Below, piece by piece: positions 28,646 to 38,146 of a stretch of 62,794 nucleotides of DNA. The notes under the pieces were generated by a model. The model searched no databases. It was not told the DNA's origin and saw nothing but the letters and a program-made list of their open reading frames with translations. Source of the stretch: Psychrobacter sp. TAE2020 (GTDB lineage: Bacteria; Pseudomonadota; Gammaproteobacteria; Pseudomonadales; Moraxellaceae); contig NZ_JAHLMU010000001.1 of NCBI RefSeq assembly GCF_018919485.1, positions 704,907 through 767,700 on the forward strand. Reading direction: 5' to 3'. Every line of letters starts with the position of its first letter. Within the stretch, counting starts at the first letter, position 1. Both the position numbers and the translations under genes were made by a program.

Positions 28646-29110
28646 ATGACATACGTAAAGTCTTTGCAGAACACTTTAGTCGCTAGTTTAGGCTGCGCAT
28701 TTTTACTCAGTGCAGCTCATGCTGATCAGGCCTTGAGAATGCAGCTGACAGCCACCCAAGTAATAATTAATGATGCCGGTAAAGTCATTTACACGCCTGT
28801 AAGTACTGCGCCTAAAGGCTCTGTTATCCAATATAAAGCCACTTACTCCAATATTATTAATAAAGATATCAAGAATTTAACAGTAGTACTCCCTATTCCT
28901 GCTAACATGACTTTTACTGGAGAAGCTTCACCTGCCAGCGCCCAAGCCAGTATCGATGGCAAAAACTATGCTGATATGCCCTTGCTGCGCAAAGTGGATA
29001 GCAAGCTAGTGAAGATTCCTTATTCTGAATATCGTACATTACGTTGGGATATCAAATTATTACCAGCACAAAAATCTGCTGCCGTGGCTTTGAATACTAT
29101 TATTGAATAA
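28646..29110 (+). CDS. small exported DUF11-like protein
   Basis: 154-aa protein with a signal peptide (residues 1-26, cleavage after AHA). The mature part is a single beta-sandwich of the DUF11 / conserved-repeat kind: IQYKATYSNIINKDIKNLTVVLPIPANMTFTGEASPAS is the characteristic run. In this family such domains stack to form extracellular or periplasmic rods. AGGAAATATC precedes the ATG. It lies upstream of a giant protein that also has a DUF11 domain, on the same strand, with a decayed DUF11-type fragment between them. The role is unknown; a partner or cap of the giant outer-membrane protein is my inference. Confidence 0.7.
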   Translation: MTYVKSLQNTLVASLGCAFLLSAAHADQALRMQLTATQVIINDAGKVIYTPVSTAPKGSVIQYKATYSNIINKDIKNLTVVLPIPANMTFTGEASPASAQASIDGKNYADMPLLRKVDSKLVKIPYSEYRTLRWDIKLLPAQKSAAVALNTIIE

Positions 29111-29254
29111 CTAACGGCCGTTTAAAAACTGACAGCCATATATCTTAACCCCTTACCCATTCTATTACCTTTTAGTTTCTGACTATAGCCACTCATCTAA
29201 TCTTAGACTCCTAATATTACACCTCTATAGAAGAATAAACCTATTTAACCAAAG

Positions 29255-29532
29255 CCTTTTGTCTGTTAGCATCGCAGCAGTACTAGGATGACTAGCGCTA
29301 TGGCGCTTGCTAGCAGCAACCCGATCATAATAGATATAAAAATAAACAACATGGCTAGTGCCGACTATAAAGTGGGTAATACTACTCACCACCAGTAAAG
29401 TCTAGCGAAGTGGTTATTGCAGTATCACAACAAGTGCAAGCCCCCTTACCCTAAAACAATGCAGATGTAACCTCTGATAACGACTCAAATGCCAATGAAT
29501 TATCGGAAACATATCAATCAGCCATTCTTGTT
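29255..29532 (+). pseudogene. decayed N-terminal fragment of a DUF11-type exported protein
   Basis: Three frames join into one plausible protein start. VSIAAVLG (29265-29288, then TGA) reads as a signal-peptide core. MTSAMALASSNPI and INNMASADYKVGNTT (29288-29395, then TAA) continue it in another frame. SSEVVIAVSQQVQAPLP (29401-29451, then TAA) follows in a third frame, which is also the frame of the giant gene. The pattern Ixx-AxAxYxVGNTT-SxxVxVxV is what precedes DUF11 domains. It is either a relic of a separate gene or the lost original 5' end of the giant gene. Confidence 0.45.
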
Positions 29533-29550
29533 TTGGTGGATAAGCGCCAA

Positions 29551-32500
29551 ATGACTCAACCCATAATGACCCCTTCTAACCGTATCGCATTGCGTATAAG
29601 GAAGATTTCTGCGCGGTCATTAGCAATGTTGCTTATGCAATCAAATATGGCAATGGCAGTTGTGGTGCCAAACCTTGCCCTAAATTCTGATTTACAGATT
29701 ATCCATAATATTGCCAATGCTAGCGATAACACTAGCTATAATATGGATGGCCAAACTGACCCTACTTTAAGCTCCACCTCTAATACCTATCAAGTCAAAG
29801 CTGCTGCTGTAGCCGCCGAATATGGGGTGACGTTAACTAGTCCAAAGATAGCAGCTCCTGATATCAAATTCACTACCGCTGAATTTGAGGAAAGTAAAGA
29901 AACCTCGCAAATTAGCAATGATATTTATATCCAAGCCAGCTACGCACAATGTAATGTACAGCTCAACAAGCAAGATCAAACGTGGATAACTATCACCTCC
30001 TCGTTAACTGGTGACAAATACTCGCTAAAAGCCCTAGAGACTGGCGAAAACACTGGCAAGTATCAGCGGTTAGTAGCTACTGAAAATAACGCTAATGCTA
30101 TCTTGACTGATCACATTATTCAAACCTTGCAAGGTGATAAGCTAACCGTTACTTTGGACGCTTGTATCTCACCTGAGGTCGGCACTGACGCTAATGATCT
30201 ACCTAATGTCGAAACTGACTTTCCGATCCGTATTGATCATATTAGTAGCCAGATTAACATTATTGATAATAACCCTAACCTACAAGTCATTAAAAAAGGC
30301 GATGTCAGAACAGCATCGTTTGGCGATTATGTCAATTACACTATTCAAGTAATTAACAGCGGCAAAACCACCGCTTATGATGTACAGCTAAAAGATACTC
30401 TGCCACGGGGCTTTGACTATGTCGAAAATAGTGTCCGTATGAGCAGTAAAAAAAACCGAGTAGATATCAAGCAAGCCCGAACTACTGAGTTTAAGCGCGA
30501 AGGCAAATATCAGGTTTTAGGTTTAGGTGATCTTGCTGTCAATGAGAGCAAAACCTTTACCTATAGAGTGCTAATAGGGTCTACCTCATTAAGCGGTGAT
30601 GGTATAAACCGTGCTGTCGCTGTTGGTCGTGACAGTCTGCTGAGTACGAGTAAGTTACTCACTTCAAGAGAAGCCCAGTGGAAGATTGAAGTTGAGCGTG
30701 GGGTGACTAATACTGACGCTATTATCATCGGTAAGGTCTACCACGATATCAACCGCGATGGCATCCAACAAAAAGACGCTGGCGAGCTTGGTGTAGCTGG
30801 GGTACGTATCTATATGGAAAACGGTAACTTTGTAGTGACCGATCCACAAGGTAAATATAATTTCTATGGGGTTAGCGCTAAGACCCACGTCCTAAAAGTA
30901 GACCGCACTACTATCCCTATTGCTACTGAGCTAGTGTCACAAAGTAACCGCAATGCTGGTGATGCTGGTAGCCGCTTTGTCGATCTAAAATATGGTGAGT
31001 TGCATCGAGCTGACTTCGCTATCGTTGCTGATGACAGGACTAGTACTGAGCGCCTCAACGCTGAGTTACTAACTCGCAGAAAAACCATTGGTGCTAGCAA
31101 CGATGCCCTCGAGCAAGCAGTCAAAAGTAAATTGGATCTACACCCTATTTATAATCGTAATTATAGAGACCACATTGATGCTAGTGGCTGTAAATCAAAC
31201 GATAGCCTAGATCGAGGTATCAAGTGTGACTCAGCGATAGTTAATAATATGGCCAACCCTATCGCTGATCGTATCAATCTGACGGTCAATAAAGTCGTGC
31301 AACCACCAACAAAATTGCTAGAAGAGTATCTAAAACAAGTAGATAATAATAATGTTGCTTTTATTAATTTAAGCCAAGATCAGCATTTAAGCACTTATAA
31401 GCAGACCATCCAAGTGCAAGCACCTTTAGGGTCATTATTCACCCTCTATGCTAATGGTGCAGCAGTATCAAACGATCAAATTAGTAAAACGGCTGAGCAA
31501 GAAAGGCAAAACGTTAGCGCTTTTGATTTTTATGCAGTAGATTTAAAACATGGCCTTAATACTCTACGCGGGGTTGCCACTGACGTTAACGGTAAAACCA
31601 TCTCTGAAAGAACTATTACAGTGACTACACCCGATAGCTTGCAAACCATCGACTATCGTACCCAAGAGCAGTTAGTACAAGCGGATGGTATCAGCGAATA
31701 CCAGCTTGTTATTAGTCTAAAAGATGTTGATGGTCGTCCTTATTTGGCCCCTACACTTATTACTATCGATACTAATATTGGCCGCATTAATCTAAAAGAT
31801 AGTAGTAAAGATAAAGCGGGAATCCAGTTTACTGTCTCTGGTGCTGAGCTACTGATACCAGTTGTAGCCCCAAAGGTACCAGGCAAAGGCCAGCTAGTTA
31901 TCGATATAGGGACTAGCAAACTAGTAGTTCCATTACAGTTCATTGCTAAGCTGCGTCCACTAATAGCAGTGGGTATCGTTGAAGGAGCGCTGTCGCTAAA
32001 AGACTTTGACGGTAGTCAAGTCACTGACGCTCAAGGCGCGTTTGAAAAACAACTGCATCAGTTAGCTGCTCATGATGACTATTCGACGACTGGTCGTGCA
32101 GCGCTGTTCCTCAAAGGTAAAGTGCGCGGTGACTATCTGCTGACCTTGGCTTATGACAGTGACAATAAAGGCGAGCGTTTATTCCGTGATATTCAACCGG
32201 GCGAATATTATCCAGTCTATGGTGACTCATCAGCCAAAGGCTTTGATGCTCAATCTACTAGTAAGCTCTATGTGCGCGTTGACAAAGATCGCTCATTTGC
32301 TATGTATGGCGATCTAAAAACCCAAATAAACAGTGATGCGGGTATTAAGTTTGGTCAATACCACCGCACTTTAACGGGTGCCAAAGCTCAGTATGAAGAT
32401 GCTAATACTCAAGTTACAGCTTTTGCTGCTGAGACTAGATCATCACAGCGTGTTAAAGAGACTCGCGGCTTAGGTATCTCAGGTCCCTACCCTCTTGCTA

Positions 32501-34644
32501 ATAACTTTGAGCAAGTTTTAGAAAACTCTGAAACTATTGCAGTGCTCACTCGCGCCGCCAATAATCCTAGTCGCATCATCCTACGTAAAACTTTAATTCG
32601 CTTTACAGATTATGAGATTGATCCTATTAGTCGTAGCTTATATCTCAAATCTCCGATTGCTAGCCAAGACCTACAAGGTAATCCTATCTATTTACGGGTC
32701 AGCGTAGAAGTGAATGAAGGGGGCGAGAAATATTGGGTTGGCGGTGTTGCTGTTAAGCAGCAGCTAACCAGTAAAATAGCTATCGGTGGTAGCTATGTCA
32801 ACAGTGATAACCCTCTTAACAAGGAAGAGCTGGCGAGTATTAACAGTGTCATTAACTTCAACGATAAGTTCAAATTAGTCGCTGAATATGCGATGAGTAA
32901 AGCTGAATATATTGATAATAATGCAGAAATAACTGCTGATAATTTCAATAATCCTAATTATCAACCAAATAATCAGATAAGCGATCAACCAAGCAAGCAA
33001 ATAAGTACAAAGTCATTAAACAATAGTAATACTGAAGGCAATGCCTTACGCATTGAGCTTGCCTATGATGATAAGAAGAACACTCGCGCCAAAGCTTATT
33101 ACAATGATGCTGATAAAGGTTTTGTCACGGCTGCCTCACCACTTAGCGCTGGGCGTAATGAATCAGGAGTAGAGATGACTCGTCTACTCAATGACAAAAA
33201 AACAGCGTTAAAATTAGAGGCTATACTTATTAAAGATCATACTACTCAAGCCAGTCGCCAAGATGTTTTAGCTAGTATTGAACAGCGGCTTAGCAAAAAC
33301 ATCGTTGCTGAAGTCGGCATTCGTTATTACCAGCAAGACGCTACTGCCGCCTCACGCAATTTGCAACGGGCTACTGAGGCCATTTACGTTACTAGTAATA
33401 GACTATTCAATGATCCTCTTATCAATCAATCAGCGCTAAACCGTGTGAGTACGGTGGATGAAGATATCGAAGGTACTACTGCTCGCGCTCGTCTAACAGC
33501 GCGACTGCCTAAGTTTAACCAAGCTTTAGTATTTGCAGAATATGAGCAAGACATTGATAATAGCGGGCTTAATGCTACTTATGTCGGTGGCGAGACCCCT
33601 ATCGGCAATTTAGGGCGCTTATACGCGCGTCATGACCTAATCAACAGTTTATCTGGTAGTTACGGGCTTGATGATAGTGATGAGCGTCAACGTACTGTAG
33701 TCGGGGTTGATGCTAATTATACCAAAGACGGAAAAGTCTATAGTGAATACCGGATGCGTGATGCCATCAGCGCCCGTGAGGCAGAAGCGGCTATTGGTCT
33801 AAAAAACCAATGGTATCTACAACCGGGTTTAACCTTAAATACCTTATTTGAGCGTATTGTATCTATTGAAGGCGATGCTAATAATAGTGCTACGGCAGTC
33901 GGGGTCGGCGCTGAGTATGTTGCTAAAGAAAACTATAAAGCGTCAGGTCGATTAGAGAAGCGCTGGGGTAATGCTAGCGACACCTTACTAGGCAGTGCTG
34001 GTATAGCTTACCGCTATACTGATGATATTACTTTATTAGTTAAAGACATCTACTCACGCGCTGATCATACTCAAGGTCTCCGTACTGTTAATCGCTTTCA
34101 ACTGGGTGCTGCGTACCGTGATTACCATAGTAATAAGCTTGATATGCTGGCTAAACTTGAGTATCGTTTAGATGATAACCAAACGGGTACTAATGCTTAT
34201 CAAAAAGACGCTATAGTTTGGTCTTGGAACGGTAACTACCATCCAACACAGCCTTTAACTTTGTCTGGGCGCTATGCCGGTAAACATACTGCATATCAGG
34301 CTAGTGGTATCACTAGCGATAACACTGCTCATGCTGTCTATACTCGCGGTCTTTATGATCTTAGCGAACGTTGGGATCTGGGCTTACAAGCAGGTAGTTA
34401 TTGGAATGCAAAAGCCGATGATCGGGCTTATATGCTAGGAGCTGAGGTTGGCTATAGCCCTATGACTAATCTATGGTTATCGCTTGGCTATAACTTGATG
34501 GGCTTTGAAGATGAAGATATCGCCTATGATGATAGTACTCAGAAAGGGGCTTACTTTAGGTTGCGCTTCAAATTTGATGAAGGGTTGTTTAAACGTAATG
34601 ACTTGGGTAAAAATAATCGCTTAGCCAATGAGCCTAGTCTATAA
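29551..34644 (+). CDS. giant DUF11 / SdrD_B / Ig-like outer-membrane beta-barrel protein
   Basis: About 1,700 aa. After a signal-like segment (RKISARSLAMLLMQSNMAMA) come: a beta-rich domain; a DUF11 domain (about 245-370, TIQVINSGKTTAYDVQLKDTLPRGFDYVENSV); an SdrD_B-like domain (about 400-490, VYHDINRDGIQQKDAGELGVAGV then TDPQGKYNFYGV); an invasin-type Ig-like domain (about 710-800, QADGISEYQLVISLKDVDGRPY); and, from about 840, a long region of alternating aromatic/polar strands ending FRLRFKFDE, typical of an outer-membrane barrel. The start is uncertain: TTG 29533, GTG 29536 and ATG 29551 are all possible and none has a strong ribosome site. It is flanked by a small DUF11-like gene and a periplasmic protein gene. 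Function unknown. Confidence 0.78.
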   Translation: MTQPIMTPSNRIALRIRKISARSLAMLLMQSNMAMAVVVPNLALNSDLQIIHNIANASDNTSYNMDGQTDPTLSSTSNTYQVKAAAVAAEYGVTLTSPKIAAPDIKFTTAEFEESKETSQISNDIYIQASYAQCNVQLNKQDQTWITITSSLTGDKYSLKALETGENTGKYQRLVATENNANAILTDHIIQTLQGDKLTVTLDACISPEVGTDANDLPNVETDFPIRIDHISSQINIIDNNPNLQVIKKGDVRTASFGDYVNYTIQVINSGKTTAYDVQLKDTLPRGFDYVENSVRMSSKKNRVDIKQARTTEFKREGKYQVLGLGDLAVNESKTFTYRVLIGSTSLSGDGINRAVAVGRDSLLSTSKLLTSREAQWKIEVERGVTNTDAIIIGKVYHDINRDGIQQKDAGELGVAGVRIYMENGNFVVTDPQGKYNFYGVSAKTHVLKVDRTTIPIATELVSQSNRNAGDAGSRFVDLKYGELHRADFAIVADDRTSTERLNAELLTRRKTIGASNDALEQAVKSKLDLHPIYNRNYRDHIDASGCKSNDSLDRGIKCDSAIVNNMANPIADRINLTVNKVVQPPTKLLEEYLKQVDNNNVAFINLSQDQHLSTYKQTIQVQAPLGSLFTLYANGAAVSNDQISKTAEQERQNVSAFDFYAVDLKHGLNTLRGVATDVNGKTISERTITVTTPDSLQTIDYRTQEQLVQADGISEYQLVISLKDVDGRPYLAPTLITIDTNIGRINLKDSSKDKAGIQFTVSGAELLIPVVAPKVPGKGQLVIDIGTSKLVVPLQFIAKLRPLIAVGIVEGALSLKDFDGSQVTDAQGAFEKQLHQLAAHDDYSTTGRAALFLKGKVRGDYLLTLAYDSDNKGERLFRDIQPGEYYPVYGDSSAKGFDAQSTSKLYVRVDKDRSFAMYGDLKTQINSDAGIKFGQYHRTLTGAKAQYEDANTQVTAFAAETRSSQRVKETRGLGISGPYPLANNFEQVLENSETIAVLTRAANNPSRIILRKTLIRFTDYEIDPISRSLYLKSPIASQDLQGNPIYLRVSVEVNEGGEKYWVGGVAVKQQLTSKIAIGGSYVNSDNPLNKEELASINSVINFNDKFKLVAEYAMSKAEYIDNNAEITADNFNNPNYQPNNQISDQPSKQISTKSLNNSNTEGNALRIELAYDDKKNTRAKAYYNDADKGFVTAASPLSAGRNESGVEMTRLLNDKKTALKLEAILIKDHTTQASRQDVLASIEQRLSKNIVAEVGIRYYQQDATAASRNLQRATEAIYVTSNRLFNDPLINQSALNRVSTVDEDIEGTTARARLTARLPKFNQALVFAEYEQDIDNSGLNATYVGGETPIGNLGRLYARHDLINSLSGSYGLDDSDERQRTVVGVDANYTKDGKVYSEYRMRDAISAREAEAAIGLKNQWYLQPGLTLNTLFERIVSIEGDANNSATAVGVGAEYVAKENYKASGRLEKRWGNASDTLLGSAGIAYRYTDDITLLVKDIYSRADHTQGLRTVNRFQLGAAYRDYHSNKLDMLAKLEYRLDDNQTGTNAYQKDAIVWSWNGNYHPTQPLTLSGRYAGKHTAYQASGITSDNTAHAVYTRGLYDLSERWDLGLQAGSYWNAKADDRAYMLGAEVGYSPMTNLWLSLGYNLMGFEDEDIAYDDSTQKGAYFRLRFKFDEGLFKRNDLGKNNRLANEPSL

Positions 34645-34679
34645 TACTGGACTGATCATTGTTCTGTAAGGCCCACTTT

Positions 34680-35516
34680 ATGTTTGCTCCTATAACTTTA
34701 GTAACTAAGGTTTATCATCCTCATTTATCATTCGCTACTAACACCTTATCAGCGCTGCTATTAGTCGCCTTTGCATCGTCTGCGCAAGCTGCAACCTCAG
34801 ACTCAGCTGTCAGCGGCCGCTTTGAGGAAGTAGCTGCCATTTGTGCTAGCCAAACACAAGCATTACCAGCAGAGTCGCAGAAATCTTTAAGCGCAAATCG
34901 CCTTGTTATCGACTGTAAGCGGTTACAACTCAAGCGCTATCAAGCTGAGCAAGCCTTACATAGCCGTACAGTAGAGCAAGCAGCCCGTCAACAGTATCTA
35001 ATTTATAAAGTGCGAGCTTGGCTCGACTATGCTAGCTACCAAGATACTGTAGATAGCCGTTCTGTTGCCGGAACACAAGCGCTACAAGCCGCTGATACTA
35101 TTTTGCAAGCGCTGCTAACTTCTACTGAGCAAAATCTGGCGCTAAACCCAGATGTACCTACAAGCTCAGCATTAATGCGGCCTGACCTTTGGGCTATACT
35201 AACGGCCTTAAAAGATAGTGGCGGTATAAATTATGCACCCAAAGAGTTAGCATTTAGTGAAGTTGGCTTGATATGGGCGGCAGCCGATCACTGTGTGCAT
35301 GGTTCGAGTCAGTCGGGCTCTCATTTTAGAATAGCTGATCGCTGGCTTGAACAGGCTCGTGAATCTTATATCAATGTGCATGATTCGAAGGTAAATGTTG
35401 CTCTTGAGCAGTTAATTAACCGCTACTATAAGCAGTATGCTTCTTTAGATCCTAATGATGATAGCTGTCATGGTCAATCCTTTTTAGCCCCTATTCAAGA
35501 CGCTAATAACATCTAG
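34680..35516 (+). CDS. periplasmic helical protein of the DUF11 locus
   Basis: 278 aa. I chose the ATG at 34680 because TAAGG stands 8 bases before it; a TTG at 34659 is also in frame. A signal peptide (cleavage after SAQAA) is clear. The mature part is alpha-helical with four Cys residues, and the stretch YLIYKVRAWLDYASYQDTVDS resembles the helical region before the OmpA domain in some betaproteobacterial envelope proteins (my recollection, low certainty), but there is no OmpA domain. It starts 35 bases after the giant barrel gene and ends before a strong terminator, so it is very likely co-transcribed. It may chaperone or link the giant protein. Confidence 0.7.
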   Translation: MFAPITLVTKVYHPHLSFATNTLSALLLVAFASSAQAATSDSAVSGRFEEVAAICASQTQALPAESQKSLSANRLVIDCKRLQLKRYQAEQALHSRTVEQAARQQYLIYKVRAWLDYASYQDTVDSRSVAGTQALQAADTILQALLTSTEQNLALNPDVPTSSALMRPDLWAILTALKDSGGINYAPKELAFSEVGLIWAAADHCVHGSSQSGSHFRIADRWLEQARESYINVHDSKVNVALEQLINRYYKQYASLDPNDDSCHGQSFLAPIQDANNI

Positions 35517-35666
35517 GGATTAGTAACTAGTAAGGCTTTAACTAATGCAGAGGTTTAAGACATTAGCAGAAATAAAAAATTAATTTGTAGAAGGGATTGC
35601 TGCGGCTAGAATATCGGCTGCTTATAGCCTCCTTGAATAGTTTATTTTTACTAAACTAAAAGCCAT

Positions 35667-35699
35667 AAAAAAGCCGACATAAGCATGTCGGCTTTTTTT
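35667..35699. terminator. bidirectional terminator between the DUF11 locus and tetR-like gene
   Basis: AAGCCGACAT and ATGTCGGCTT pair perfectly around AAGC, with six A's before and seven T's after. It closes the DUF11 locus (plus) and the TetR-type gene (minus). Confidence 0.9.
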
Positions 35700-35732
35700 A
35701 TTTTTATCGTAACCATTGCTAATAACCACAGC

Positions 35733-36425
35733 TTAACGGTTTTTATGCGGTAGTTTTTCTGGTAAGTAACAGCGTAAATAAGCAATAGAAGCAGTAGTCG
35801 CTTCTTGTAAATAGTTATCAGTGATACTGGCATGACGACGATAAGATAAAGTAAATATACCGTTTATAATGCTATAAGTTACTAACAAAATATCTTGTAT
35901 ATCATCATACTTAGGCATCTCATAGCCCTCAGATAATCGTTCATAGATTAGCTTTACGATTTGATGATCGATATCTTCACCAAAACTGTCACCTTCAAAA
36001 TCTGGCGTATTAGTATCGTATATTAGCTTAGCTTTGGTTTGGTCAGCATGGAATATGCGTACACAACGTTCAATCAACGCGGTCAAATATCCCTGCCATC
36101 TATCATAATTTACATTTTCTACTGTGCCTAGTACTTCTAGAATTTCAATAGCATTCAAGAAGCGTAAAGCTAAGAATATAGCTTCAATATTTGGAAAAAA
36201 GTGATAAGCTGAAGCTCGCGGAATACCCGCTTCTTCACATACTGCAGCCAAAGTGATATCATTAATAGGTTGGGTCTCACTTAGCTTTTTAGCACCCATC
36301 AGTAATTTTTGACGGCGAATACGACCTTGTTGACTGGTAAATTTGAATTTATTAGGCACTAGCTTTTTTGCCAGTTCCGAATCTACTAATACATCTTCTA
36401 TCTTGTCGTCTTTATAGTCACTCAT
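35733..36425 (-). CDS. TetR/AcrR family transcriptional regulator
   Basis: 230-aa one-component repressor. The N-terminal HTH (about 30-80) includes TLAAVCEEAGIPRASAYHFFPNIEAIFLAL, the TetR signature. The C-terminal ligand/dimer domain is helical and not assignable to a subgroup. AAGAGG lies 6 bases before the ATG. It is upstream of nothing on its strand; the EEP hydrolase gene lies 207 bases to the right on the same strand and could be co-regulated. The ligand and target are unknown. Confidence 0.9.
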   Translation of the reverse strand: MSDYKDDKIEDVLVDSELAKKLVPNKFKFTSQQGRIRRQKLLMGAKKLSETQPINDITLAAVCEEAGIPRASAYHFFPNIEAIFLALRFLNAIEILEVLGTVENVNYDRWQGYLTALIERCVRIFHADQTKAKLIYDTNTPDFEGDSFGEDIDHQIVKLIYERLSEGYEMPKYDDIQDILLVTYSIINGIFTLSYRRHASITDNYLQEATTASIAYLRCYLPEKLPHKNR

Positions 36426-36632
36426 TACAAACCTCTTAGTTTAATGCTCTTTTTTATGATTAAGCCGTTATTGAGCAACATCAACACTCAATTTGCGTGT
36501 TAATGGTAGCTTATAAAGAAAATATAACTGTGGCCACGCTCAATACAGGGCATCATAAACCCTTGTACATTGGCAAGCAAGGGGCATGAATAAGTTACCA
36601 GATAATGTACCGATTAATCATGTCTTTGATGC

Positions 36633-37658
36633 CTATTCCAATCTTATTTTTGCTCGTACGATACCGTGATCGATAACCCTATCTGGATAATCCCATTTGA
36701 GATGATCATTGAAATAATCTACTCTCTCAATGTTTCCAATAGTGAATTTACTATCAGCTAAGAACTCTTCTGAAACGAATAGCTGATCGATAACTTCTGG
36801 TATTCCTTGATAGATGTGGGTATAAGCCACGTCTTTCATCCAACCGTAACGAGACTGAATACGTGCTGCATCGAATAGTGCGACATCACGCATACTTTTA
36901 TCATAGTTTACCTCTCCTGTTTCAGCCATTAATTGGGTAGTTACGCTCCCTGTGACATCATTCATATCACCCAGCAAAATTAACGGCTCACGAGTATGCA
37001 GTAGGCGCTCAATAATTGTCATTCTAATCGATGCAGCTTCTGCCGCGCGCATGCATAAACTGCGAAGCTTAGCACGGACTCTGATATTAGGATCATCCAT
37101 ATCTTCGAGCAACTGTCCATTGTCATCTCGCAAAAAGAATGCCCGTTTGCTTTTGAGATGCGCGGTAATGATAGTAATAGGCTGGCCATAAGCATCGACT
37201 CGTAGTAACAATGGCGGGCGCTTAAAGCGAGTATAAGGTCCAATATCAGGAATATCTATCACCGCCTCAGTAACTACGTCTTCGAGTAACTGGCTCTCTA
37301 GCTGATCGAAGTGAGTTATAATTCCTACCGCTGGAGTGCCTTGAGCGCCATGACCCTTAGTGTGTAAACTTGCACTATCATTACTCGCTAGCGGAATAAC
37401 TACTTGTTCAGGGCTAAAACCTAAATTCAGGGCGATCTCTTCGATTGCTTTACTGTCCCAAACCTCTTGTACCGCAATAATGTCAGCATGAGCCTTAGAC
37501 AATAGCTCAGTAATACCGGTTATCTTGTGCTGGTAAGTCTGCTGGTCATAAGCAGGTGCATTTTCATAAAAGATACGCTTAGGATTAGCAAGATTGAGCA
37601 AGTTAGCAGTAGCAATATAGAACTGTTTATTGCCCTCTAAATTCTTATAACGAGTCAT
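36633..37658 (-). CDS. endonuclease/exonuclease/phosphatase (EEP) family protein
   Basis: 341-aa metal-dependent hydrolase. The EEP active-site motifs are present in order: NLLNLANP near the N-terminus, IIAVQEVWD (catalytic Glu), ITAHLKS (the His/Lys region), LLGDMNDV (Asp/Asn pair), and VIDHGIV (final Asp-His). No signal peptide is seen, so it is likely cytosolic. The substrate (nucleic acid, phospholipid or phosphoester) is not predictable. AAGAGG stands before the ATG. It lies upstream of the TetR-type gene on the same strand. Confidence 0.85.
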   Translation of the reverse strand: MTRYKNLEGNKQFYIATANLLNLANPKRIFYENAPAYDQQTYQHKITGITELLSKAHADIIAVQEVWDSKAIEEIALNLGFSPEQVVIPLASNDSASLHTKGHGAQGTPAVGIITHFDQLESQLLEDVVTEAVIDIPDIGPYTRFKRPPLLLRVDAYGQPITIITAHLKSKRAFFLRDDNGQLLEDMDDPNIRVRAKLRSLCMRAAEAASIRMTIIERLLHTREPLILLGDMNDVTGSVTTQLMAETGEVNYDKSMRDVALFDAARIQSRYGWMKDVAYTHIYQGIPEVIDQLFVSEEFLADSKFTIGNIERVDYFNDHLKWDYPDRVIDHGIVRAKIRLE

Positions 37659-38146
37659 ATATTACCTCTTATTATTGGTTGTCTTATTATTAGTTATTCT
37701 AGGGCTTGTTGAACATTCTCAAGAAGGCGCTGCTGGTAATAAAAAATTGTCTATAACTGATTAAATAGTAAACTAGTAATGTGACTCGCTAAACCACGTC
37801 TAGTAATAGCTATCTAAACAAACAATGAACATGCCCAATTTTAACTGAGGGCTAGGTAGCTAATTTATATTATAGTTTTTGCTGTGCTAAGAAATTAGGG
37901 ATTACTGAGCTGATAATTTTCAACAGCTATAAAAAAAGCCCCTAGAGTTCTCCCTAGAGGCCTTAACATAGCATAACTAATATTCTTATATTATCTACGC
38001 ACTTAATTGGCTACATTTAGTCTCAGTAATTTACAAAAAATTAAGATTCTACAATATTTACTTGCTTATTTTTATCTAACTCAGCACTTATTACCAATAT
38101 ATATAAATAATATAAATTATCGACGAGTATTAGTTTTGCTACTCAA
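37659..38146. other. 488-bp intergenic region
   Basis: It contains the EEP promoter region, one CTAGGGCTTGTTGAACATTC motif at 37700 (dispersed repeat, see findings) and the terminator of the glycine-zipper gene. No gene is supported. Confidence 0.5.
37931..37963 (-). terminator. terminator of the glycine-zipper gene
   Basis: On the minus strand GCC-T-CTAG pairs with CTAG-G-GGC (one G-U pair) around an 8-base loop and is followed by seven T's. It lies about 185 bases after the stop codon. Confidence 0.6.
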
